Assembly: GCA_027068915.1 (NCBI GenBank)
Contig: JAMOLT010000009.1
Coordinates: forward strand, 62,001-126,000
Source: Sedimenticola sp.
GTDB taxonomy: Bacteria > Pseudomonadota > Gammaproteobacteria > Chromatiales > Chromatiaceae
DNA: 64,000 bases
Direction of reading: 5' to 3'
Shown: positions 43,129 to 51,014 of the stretch, piece by piece
Layout of the letters: each line of letters opens with the position of its first letter
How positions within the stretch are numbered: the stretch's first letter is position 1
Made by a program: the position numbers and the translations under genes
The notes under the pieces: model-generated
Seen by the model: the letters and a program-made list of their open reading frames with translations, nothing else
What the model was told of the DNA's origin: nothing
Databases searched by the model: none

Positions 43129-46100
43129 TCAGGATGTTTTCTCTGAAGCAACCGACAGATGGGAAACCTTTGGGTTGCTATCCGCAGGCAGGAAACAGGT
43201 TCTGGCCAGTGCCGGGATATTCTCCGGGAGAACGGGCCGGCTGAACAGAAAGCCCTGCACCATGTCACAGGAAACATCCCTGAGCACCTTCAATTGCTCT
43301 TCTTCTTCCACGCCTTCTGCCACTACTACATGCCCAAGAGCATGAGCGATATCCACAATGGTTCCCAGCAAAATTGAGGCGCTCTCATCTTTCAATATAT
43401 CAGAAATGAAAATGCGATCGATCTTGAGGCAATCAATAGGCAGTGATTTCAGTGAGGACAGGGAGGAATAGCCTGTTCCAAAATCATCCATGCTGATCCT
43501 TACACCCAGTTCACGAAGCTGCTCGAAGATACTGAAATCATCCCCGGTGGTCTGCACCACATTCTCGGTAATTTCCAGCTCAAGGTTGGTCGGTGACAGG
43601 CCAGTCTGCTGCAATACATCTTTAACTGTAGTGAGCAGAGCGGGGTCATTGAAGTGCAATGGCGAAATATTTACCGCGATGCGGAAGTCCGGCAGGCCAA
43701 GCATTCTCCACTTGGCAGCCTGATTGCAGGCGGTTTTCAGCACCCAGTTTCCCAATGGCTTTATCATGCCGATGCGCTCAGCCACCTCGATAAACCGGAA
43801 TGGAGGGATCAGTCCCTGCTCCGGATGTTGCCAACGGATCAAGGCTTCTACTCCAACCATTTTGCCATTTTCCAGGTCTATTTGGGGCTGGTAATGCAGC
43901 TCCAGCTGTTCGCGGTCGATGGCGAGACGCAAATCCTGCTCCATTTGCAGGCGCTGATCCGCCTCGATGGTATGCCTTTTCTGGTAGAAGGCGTAACGAT
44001 GTTTGCCCTCTTTTTTTGCCGCATACATGGCGCTGTCTGCCGCTTTGAGCAAGGATTGGAAGTCATCTCCATCCTGGGGGAAGTGGGCAATTCCTATGCT
44101 GCAGCGAGGCCGCAGCTCCCTGGTCAGCAGCTGTAGAGGGCGGTTTATCTCCCGCAGGCTGCGGTTGGCAACCTCTGCGGCATCGCGGTGATCGGAAATG
44201 TTGTCCACGAGGATACAGAATTCATCTCCACTCAATCGGGCGATAAAATCAGTTTCCCGTAATATGCCCTGCAGTCGCTGGGCAACGATCTTCAACAGTT
44301 CGTCACCCGTGTCATGTCCCAGGCTGTCATTGATATCCTTGAAGCCATCGAGATCCAGATAGAGCAGGGCGAATTGCTCCTCGCGTCGCTGGGCGGCCCG
44401 GATGACGTCTTCCACATGCTTGTAAAAATATGCACGGCTTGCCAGGCCGGTCAGTTCGTCTGAATAGGCCAGCTGGCGGATTCGCCTTTCTGTTGCCCGT
44501 TGCCGGGTGATATCCTGCACCGTTCCCAGTATTACGTGATTGGCGTATGGGGCTATGCCCAGCTCCTGGTGTACGATAATCACGGGGCGGCCACCGACAA
44601 CAAGCCGGTAATCAATCGGTCTCAGTGGCGCACCATCTGCAGTGGCGGTAATTGTGTTTCGCAGGTACTCCCTGTCCTTGGGATGTGTCCAGTTGAGGTA
44701 GTCATCCAACGACAAGTTGTGTATATCCGGATCCACACCCAGCATTGCAGCCAGGTTTTCAGAAAGAGTCAGCTGATCTTTGGTTGAGTCCCAGCGCCAG
44801 TACCCCAGGCCGGCTATACGTTGTGCGCTGATGAGTCTTTCCTGGTTTTCCTGCAAGGCTTTGGCATTCCGGCTAGCACGCAGTTGAAAGCGAATACGCT
44901 GCAGCAGGATGGGATAGTTTACCGGTTTCAAGACGAATCCAGATGCGCCGGATTCAAAGGCAAGATCCACTGAACCGGTATCTTCCAGGCCGGTAACCAT
45001 CAATATGGGCGTATCCTGCAAGCCAGGCAGCCGCAGCAAGCGACGGCAGGCTTCAAAACCATCCATGCTTTCCATCATTGCATCCAATAGCAGCAGGTCT
45101 GGCTTGTGCCTGGCTGACAGGGTAATGGCATCCTTGCCATTGTCGGCTTCAATAACCTGATACCCGGCAGAAACCAGCACCTCTTTTGTCGCCATGCGAA
45201 AGCCATGGTCATCGTCCACAAGCAAGATCAGCTCTTTGGCTGCGGATTCTTCAGTTGCAGATTCTGTGGTTAACTGTGGGGTGGTTTCAGTGACAACCAG
45301 GGTTTTTGTATCCGCCTTGAGCTCAAGCTTCAATGCGTCCAGTGCATGATCCAGGGCCGCTTCTATTGCATCGATGAGCTTTGCTGCTTTCTGTAGTTCT
45401 TTCCTGCCTGCGGTTTCTTCCAGCGCTTTGCAGCGATTGGAAAGCTCCACAGCTCCCAGGTTGGCGCTAGCGGATTTCATGCTATGGGCGAGAAATTGCA
45501 GTTGTTCTGCATCCTGCTTTTCCAGGGCTTTGCGCATTTTTTCCATGCCCTCTGGCGCCTGATGCAGAAAATGATCAACCACCTTCATCAGTACGTTACG
45601 GCCTGTTTTATGGCTAAGGTACCGTAGCTGCTGCAATACTTCCGGGTTGAGCAGGTTGCCTGATTGCGCCGGGCCGTGTGCAGCAGGATCGGCTGATGGT
45701 GAGGGCTGGGGTTCAAGGAGCCACTGGCGCAACAAGGCTGCGAGCTGCTGCTGCTTGAAGGGTTTGCTTTGGTAACTGTTCATGCCGGCAGCCAGGCAAC
45801 GCTCCTTGACTCCTTTTTGCACATCGGCAGTAAGCGCTATGATGGGTATGGGTTTGCGGTCTTGTGCTTGTTCCATCTGACGAATTTTGCCTGTGGCGTC
45901 AAAACCATCCATTTTTGGCATGTGGCAATCCATTAATATCAAGTCATATTCTGTCTTGGTAAAGGCCTGCACGGCTTCTTCCCCGTTTTCGGCAAGATCA
46001 ACTTTGCAGCCCAGGGCAATCAGCATGCTGGTAGCCACCTCTTGGTTGACCTTGTTGTCCTCGGCCAGCAGAATCCTGCCCTGTATTTTTGGCAGCTTGG

Positions 46101-48093
46101 TTGTGTCGGTGGAATGCAGCACTGTTTTCTTATCCATTATCTCGCACAGGCATTCCAGCAATTGCTGTTGGCGCACCGGCTTTTGCAAGTAGCAGGCAAT
46201 GCCTGAGTCTCTCATGGTGATAGAGTCGAGGTCGACATCTGCAGAGCTGAGCGCCACCATGCACGGAGTAGGTATGCTTTCGTCCTGCTGAATGTGGTGG
46301 GCCAGCTCCAGCCCATCCATTCCCGGCACATGCCAATCCAGCAGCACGAGCTGATAGGGATCATTTGCAGATGCTGCCTGTTGCAGCCGCTCCAATGCCT
46401 CTGCACCGGAAGCTGCGCTGCCGCTGCGCATGTCCCATGCGATGACTTGATTGTGCAGAATCTCCCGGTTTACCGGATGGTCATCCACGACCAGAACTCG
46501 TGTGCCCCGCAGGATATCCGTCTGAATAGACCGTGGTTCTTTCGCTTCAGCATTGGCCAGAGAAATGGTGAAACGGAAATGTGCGCCTTCTCCGGGAGAG
46601 CTTTCAAGCTTCAGTTTTCCGCCCATGAGAGTTACCAGACGCTTGGCGATGGCCAAACCGAGCCCGGTGCCTCCATGACGCCTGGTGGTGGAGCCATCGG
46701 CCTGACTGAATGCCTCAAAAATTCGTTCCTGTTGCTCTGCAGCGATGCCGGGACCGGTATCAGATACCTCAAACGATATTTGCTGTTTGCCATTTTTCAG
46801 CATGGTTGTTCTTACCCAGAGTTTCACCTCTCCACGTTCGGTAAACTTGATGGCATTGCCTAGCAGGTTAATCAGTACCTGACGTAGCCTTACGGCATCC
46901 CCGCTGACTCTGGCGGGCAGGCTTGGCGGTAAATTGGGCACCAGTTCCAGCCCCTTGCGGTGTGCCTGCCCGGCCATCATTTCCAGGGTATCTTCCAGCA
47001 TGTTGCGTAAATCGAAGTCATCATTGTTGAGCTGGAGCTTGTCTGCTTCTATCTTGGAGAAATCGAGAATGTCATTGATAACCCCCATCAGGCTCTCTGC
47101 CGACCTGTGGGCAATATCCGCAAGGCGGCGTGTGTGCACGTCCAGGCCGCTGTCCAGCAGCAGCTCTGTCATGCCCATGACCCCGTTCATCGGGGTGCGG
47201 ATTTCATGGCTCATGGTGGCGAGAAACTCGCTTTTCGCCCGGCTGGCAGCTTCTGCAACTTCTCTGGCGTTTTCCGCAGATTCCTTGGCTTGCTGCAGAT
47301 CCCGGGTTCGTTCGCCCACTTTCTGTTGCAGCTCTTCCTGGTAGGAGGCCAGTTTGCTTTCCCGCTCTTCCAGTTGCTCCAGCATGTAGTTGAAGTTATT
47401 GATGATGGTGCCTATTTCATCATTGTCTCCAGGCTCCAGGCGTAGCCGGAAATCCTGATTGTCGGAAACCTGCTGCATACCTTCCACCAGTTTCCGGATT
47501 GGTGTGGAAATACGCTGGTGAAGCCGGCTGGCAAGAAGATATACACCACCCATGATGAGCAGCCAGAGAATGGAGATGATGAGGAGATATTCCTTTATGC
47601 GCTGGTACAGCAAGCTCAGGTCAAACTGGATGTGAATGTACCCGAGATGGTCACCTTTGAGGAAGATGGGCTTGAAAGTGTCGACGTGATCGAACTCGAT
47701 GCGATTCTGTGCGACGGTGGCTTTCTTCCGGAGTAAATGGGCCAGCCATGCCTGGCTTTCCTGGTCAATGGCAAGTGTAGCGGGTTTATTTCGATGATAA
47801 TGTGCAAATATGGACCCATCAGGAAGATACAGGGTGGCTGTTTCTACAGAAGCTTCCGATTGCAGGGAGTCAAGCAGCTGTTCTGCAATTCTGTTGTCGT
47901 TGAAGCTAAGGGCAGCAGATGAGTTGGTGGCGATAAAGTCAGCCAACACCTCGGATTTCTCCACCAGGTTTTGCCTATAATTGATGAATTCAAGAGCCAG
48001 GAAGGCAATTGATGCAACCAGCAGGGCAATGCCGCAGGTCAGGAGAATCATGCGCCTGAGCTTGTGAGCAATGATCAGGTTCTTGGCGTTCAT
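43129..48093 (-). CDS. Membrane hybrid histidine kinase with phosphorelay, GGDEF and EAL
   Basis: Giant inner-membrane signalling protein, 1654 residues. In order: helix 1 (about 13-35); a periplasmic CHASE8-like domain (ATNSSAALSFNDNRIAEQLL) as in YfiN; helix 2 (about 166-186) and HAMP; HisKA with H296 (MSHEIRTPMNG); ATPase domain; receivers with D586, D722 and D1004; an HPt with H870 (AHSMKSASANLG) between receivers 2 and 3; a PAS domain (about 1110-1210); GGDEF with SGDEF at 1288; and EAL with the intact VEALIRW at 1415 and DDFGTGYSSL. The intact EAL suggests phosphodiesterase output; SGDEF may still be active or only bind GTP. It overlaps yfiR by four bases. Last gene of the TonB-receptor operon. 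Confidence 0.9.
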   Translation of the reverse strand: MNAKNLIIAHKLRRMILLTCGIALLVASIAFLALEFINYRQNLVEKSEVLADFIATNSSAALSFNDNRIAEQLLDSLQSEASVETATLYLPDGSIFAHYHRNKPATLAIDQESQAWLAHLLRKKATVAQNRIEFDHVDTFKPIFLKGDHLGYIHIQFDLSLLYQRIKEYLLIISILWLLIMGGVYLLASRLHQRISTPIRKLVEGMQQVSDNQDFRLRLEPGDNDEIGTIINNFNYMLEQLEERESKLASYQEELQQKVGERTRDLQQAKESAENAREVAEAASRAKSEFLATMSHEIRTPMNGVMGMTELLLDSGLDVHTRRLADIAHRSAESLMGVINDILDFSKIEADKLQLNNDDFDLRNMLEDTLEMMAGQAHRKGLELVPNLPPSLPARVSGDAVRLRQVLINLLGNAIKFTERGEVKLWVRTTMLKNGKQQISFEVSDTGPGIAAEQQERIFEAFSQADGSTTRRHGGTGLGLAIAKRLVTLMGGKLKLESSPGEGAHFRFTISLANAEAKEPRSIQTDILRGTRVLVVDDHPVNREILHNQVIAWDMRSGSAASGAEALERLQQAASANDPYQLVLLDWHVPGMDGLELAHHIQQDESIPTPCMVALSSADVDLDSITMRDSGIACYLQKPVRQQQLLECLCEIMDKKTVLHSTDTTKLPKIQGRILLAEDNKVNQEVATSMLIALGCKVDLAENGEEAVQAFTKTEYDLILMDCHMPKMDGFDATGKIRQMEQAQDRKPIPIIALTADVQKGVKERCLAAGMNSYQSKPFKQQQLAALLRQWLLEPQPSPSADPAAHGPAQSGNLLNPEVLQQLRYLSHKTGRNVLMKVVDHFLHQAPEGMEKMRKALEKQDAEQLQFLAHSMKSASANLGAVELSNRCKALEETAGRKELQKAAKLIDAIEAALDHALDALKLELKADTKTLVVTETTPQLTTESATEESAAKELILLVDDDHGFRMATKEVLVSAGYQVIEADNGKDAITLSARHKPDLLLLDAMMESMDGFEACRRLLRLPGLQDTPILMVTGLEDTGSVDLAFESGASGFVLKPVNYPILLQRIRFQLRASRNAKALQENQERLISAQRIAGLGYWRWDSTKDQLTLSENLAAMLGVDPDIHNLSLDDYLNWTHPKDREYLRNTITATADGAPLRPIDYRLVVGGRPVIIVHQELGIAPYANHVILGTVQDITRQRATERRIRQLAYSDELTGLASRAYFYKHVEDVIRAAQRREEQFALLYLDLDGFKDINDSLGHDTGDELLKIVAQRLQGILRETDFIARLSGDEFCILVDNISDHRDAAEVANRSLREINRPLQLLTRELRPRCSIGIAHFPQDGDDFQSLLKAADSAMYAAKKEGKHRYAFYQKRHTIEADQRLQMEQDLRLAIDREQLELHYQPQIDLENGKMVGVEALIRWQHPEQGLIPPFRFIEVAERIGMIKPLGNWVLKTACNQAAKWRMLGLPDFRIAVNISPLHFNDPALLTTVKDVLQQTGLSPTNLELEITENVVQTTGDDFSIFEQLRELGVRISMDDFGTGYSSLSSLKSLPIDCLKIDRIFISDILKDESASILLGTIVDIAHALGHVVVAEGVEEEEQLKVLRDVSCDMVQGFLFSRPVLPENIPALARTCFLPADSNPKVSHLSVASEKTS

Positions 48094-48686
48094 GGCATAT
48101 CCTTGAAATTGTGTACATGGATAACGGTTGCCAGCTCCAGCAACGGAGCGCTGATTTTCAGCCCCGCTGCATGGGCGGCATCCAGGTTTATCTCGAAGCC
48201 GATATGTTTTTGCCCAAGTACCAACCCGATGATGCCGCCATCCTTAGCAAAGTTCCTGGCATCACTGACAGTAAGAATGGGTTGATTTTTAAAAGTATGC
48301 AGAATCGATTTCATGAATGCTGCCTTTGAGTCACTGACGAACAGCAGCTGGCAACTGCTTTCAACACTGGTGGAATAGCTGTAGTGGCGAATGGCAATGG
48401 CTATGCCATTGACCTTGCGTTCCTCCAGTACATTGAGGTTACTGCCAAAATCATCCCTGCCAAGAACGCAGATATTGAAGCTTTCCGGCGTGGCGCTTTC
48501 TGTGGCTGGCGGCCATTCGACAAAACGGGTCAGCTTGTATAGCAACGCCACCTTGATCTTGTATTCTGACAGCAATGGTTCTGTGGCATTGGCATGCAGA
48601 TGAGCGGCAAACAATACCAGCAAGAGATAGCCAAACCATTTTGCCCGGGTTGGCCTGATCGTGAGAATTTCAATCAGAAATCCCAA
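48090..48686 (-). CDS. yfiR: YfiR-family periplasmic protein
   Basis: Periplasmic protein of about 198 residues of the YfiR/DUF4154 family. P. aeruginosa YfiR binds and represses the cyclase YfiN. After a signal region (YLLLVLFAAHLHANA) the family pattern is clear: EYKIKVALLYKLTRFVEWP, FNICVLGRDDFG, CQLLFVSDS, ILTVSDARNFAKDGGIIGLVL and KHIGFEINLDAAHAAGLKISAPLLELATVI. The track start is TTG at 48686, without a good ribosome site and overlapping the receptor gene by 13 bases, so coupling or another non-ATG start is likely. It overlaps the kinase gene by ATGA. Probable partner of the kinase CHASE8 domain. Confidence 0.88.
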   Translation of the reverse strand: MGFLIEILTIRPTRAKWFGYLLLVLFAAHLHANATEPLLSEYKIKVALLYKLTRFVEWPPATESATPESFNICVLGRDDFGSNLNVLEERKVNGIAIAIRHYSYSTSVESSCQLLFVSDSKAAFMKSILHTFKNQPILTVSDARNFAKDGGIIGLVLGQKHIGFEINLDAAHAAGLKISAPLLELATVIHVHNFKDMP

Positions 48687-50725
48687 CGGATTTTACCGTA
48701 GACTGAACGCTCAACTTCAGTGACCGAGAACAAGCTCTCTCCCACAAACTCCCGGTGATGACTGTCCAACAGGTTGTGCGCAACCAGGGAGAGTTCCAGG
48801 TTTTTTACCGGATGCCAGGCAATCATGGCATTCAGGCTGATGTAGCTGGGTACGGGCATCTTTATGGAATAACTGGTCTGCTCCAAGTCATGCACATAAT
48901 AGACCCAGAAATCTACGGCCACCTGGTTGCTCAAGTCCATCATGGAGCGTATGGATAGCTGGTGTTTTGGGCTTGAGGTTTCGCTGATGTTGGTTTCGTC
49001 ATTTGAAAAGCTGGCATCGCCGGTCAAAGAACTGGAAACGTCGATAAAGCTGTAGTTTGACTGGAGACGCCACCATTCCAGCGGTCTCCAGTCTATGGCC
49101 AATTCCAGGCCATAACTATGGGCGGCGATGGTATTGTTGAATATCACATTGGATAGTGGATCTTGTGTACGGGTTTTTTCAAAAGCCTGCAAGTTGTCAT
49201 ATTTGTTATAGAAAACTGCAAGATCCAGGGAGAGATTCTCTTTTGGCTGTACCCGGTACCCGATTTCATATGCCAGGAGCTCTTCGGACTGGAAGTCCTT
49301 CGCACCTACGCTGTAGACGGTTTTCGGTGCATACGTTGGGGGCAGGGGGGTGATCATTGCCACAATACGTGATTCGCGTTCAAGGCGGGAGGGGGTTCTC
49401 AGCGCTTTGGAGATTGCCCCCCACAGGGTGCTGCGCTGGTTGGGCATCCAGGCAATGCGGATACTGGGTTGAATTTCGAAGCCCGTGAAATCATTGTGCT
49501 CAAATTTTGATCCCAGGGTCAAAAGCAGGGTATCCGGTGCCAGTGCTATTTCGTCCTGTATGAAAGCGCTGTACAGATTCAATCTGCGGCTGTCCGGCAG
49601 AAAACTAACCGCAAAGGTATTGTCAAAGTTGTCCCGAATGTGCCGGTACCCCAGCCCCCAAACGATTTCATGTCCTGTAATCCCATGATATTGATGCTGA
49701 AAATCAATATCCACAGTATCATGTGTTTGGGTCAGAATTCCTTCTGAACGGTAGGTATGGTCAACATAGAGCTGCAGGGTAGCGCTGCTGGATTCAGACA
49801 ATTGGTGGCTCCGCCTGCCCAATAGATTCCAGCCCGATGATTCGATACTGTCCTGTACGTTGGCAGCCAGATAAAACGGTGCATAGCCCGCATTGGCGGG
49901 ATCTTCAGGGTCTTTCCATAAATTGAGCGTCTGGTTTTCATCCGCTTTGTAAATATCCCCTTGTAGGGTCCAGCTGTCGGTTTGAGTAGTCTGAACATCG
50001 ACACGGAAACCGCCACGCAGGCTTTGCCAGCTATCTCCGTTGTTTTTCCCCTGGGTATAGGAGCTGTCCCTGTCGTTGTATTTCAGGTAGGCGCGTGCGG
50101 CAACACCATGTTTGGTTTTGATACCGTAGCGAATACTGCCAAAGGCTTTTTCCTCGTTTCCGGCACCGACTGTCAGCAGGCCGCCCTGTGTTTGGTTCGC
50201 CTGTTTGGTGATGATGTTGATCACGCCATTAACTGCATTGGCGCCCCATGCCGTAGCTCCTGGCCCGCGGATGACCTCTATGCGCTCAATGTCTTCCAGC
50301 AAGGTATCCTGGGCATCCCAGTAAACCCCTGAAAATGCGGGATTGTATACTGTTCTCCCATCAACCATCACCAACAGCTTGTTGGCAAACTGATTGGCGA
50401 AACCCCGACTGCTGATTGCCCATTTGTTGGCATCAATGCGCCCGACCTGGATTCCGGGCGCCATGCGCAACGCTTCCGGGATGCTTGTTACGCCGGAGCG
50501 CAGAATGTCATCATGGGTGATGACGAATATTGCAGCAGCGGCCTCGTTGAGTGGCTGTTTCTTCTTGGAAACCAGGGTTACTTCCATTGAAAGCAAATCT
50601 TCCAGGGGCATATCCATATAGTCTTCAGCCAAGCCATGGGCCTGGGCTGAAGATGCCAGCAATAGAAGAGGCGCCGCCAGGCCCGCAAGGGGGCGGCGAT
50701 AGCCTTTGTGAAGAGTTTTTACCAT
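48674..50725 (-). CDS. TonB-dependent outer-membrane receptor, signalling type
   Basis: Outer-membrane 22-strand barrel with plug, 683 residues. Signal peptide: RPLAGLAAPLLLLASSAQA. The mature N-terminus MDMPLEDLLSMEVTLVSKKKQPL leads into the plug (AAAAIFVITHDDILRSG, then IPEALRMAPGIQVGRID, RGFANQFANKLLVMVDGRTVY and ERIEVIRGPGATAWGANAVNGVINIITK). The C-terminus is KIRWDF, ending in phenylalanine as barrels do. ATG 50725 has GGGA upstream and lies just after the sigma28-like promoter, which rules out the track's 50809 start. Ligand unknown. First gene of an operon with yfiR and the hybrid kinase, so sensing is more likely than plain uptake. Confidence 0.9.
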   Translation of the reverse strand: MVKTLHKGYRRPLAGLAAPLLLLASSAQAHGLAEDYMDMPLEDLLSMEVTLVSKKKQPLNEAAAAIFVITHDDILRSGVTSIPEALRMAPGIQVGRIDANKWAISSRGFANQFANKLLVMVDGRTVYNPAFSGVYWDAQDTLLEDIERIEVIRGPGATAWGANAVNGVINIITKQANQTQGGLLTVGAGNEEKAFGSIRYGIKTKHGVAARAYLKYNDRDSSYTQGKNNGDSWQSLRGGFRVDVQTTQTDSWTLQGDIYKADENQTLNLWKDPEDPANAGYAPFYLAANVQDSIESSGWNLLGRRSHQLSESSSATLQLYVDHTYRSEGILTQTHDTVDIDFQHQYHGITGHEIVWGLGYRHIRDNFDNTFAVSFLPDSRRLNLYSAFIQDEIALAPDTLLLTLGSKFEHNDFTGFEIQPSIRIAWMPNQRSTLWGAISKALRTPSRLERESRIVAMITPLPPTYAPKTVYSVGAKDFQSEELLAYEIGYRVQPKENLSLDLAVFYNKYDNLQAFEKTRTQDPLSNVIFNNTIAAHSYGLELAIDWRPLEWWRLQSNYSFIDVSSSLTGDASFSNDETNISETSSPKHQLSIRSMMDLSNQVAVDFWVYYVHDLEQTSYSIKMPVPSYISLNAMIAWHPVKNLELSLVAHNLLDSHHREFVGESLFSVTEVERSVYGKIRWDF

Positions 50726-50766
50726 GTCTATTCCCATTTGCATCATCCAATCATGCTCATTTATGG

Positions 50767-50794
50767 TATCGGCCAGAGCGGGAACTAACTTAAG
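50767..50794 (-). promoter_or_regulatory. Sigma28-like promoter for the TonB-receptor/yfiR/kinase operon
   Basis: Minus-strand TTAAGTTA-N12-GCCGATAC matches both FliA elements, with one extra spacer base compared with the other seven sites. The expected start is about 35 bases before the receptor ATG. Confidence 0.6.
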
Positions 50795-50956
50795 GGGGCC
50801 TTGAATCAAACCTGTTTATGCAGGTATGGGCCTGGTTTGGCTGTCCCTGCACCAGATTACTTGCCATAACACGTCAAAATAGTGAGCTTTTCCCGTATTT
50901 GTTATAAATAAAGCATATTTCGTGCCACAGCGTGTCACCGGTTGAATCGATAAAAA

Positions 50957-50974
50957 TTGGCATCGATGTTGCTT
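50957..50974 (+). promoter_or_regulatory. Sigma54 promoter for fliK
   Basis: TTGGCATCGATGTTGCTT fits the -24/-12 consensus with GG-N10-GC spacing, about 40 bases before fliK. Confidence 0.82.
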
Positions 50975-51014
50975 GCATCTTTGGCAAAGACCGTTAATCG
51001 TGCCGGAGTAAGGA

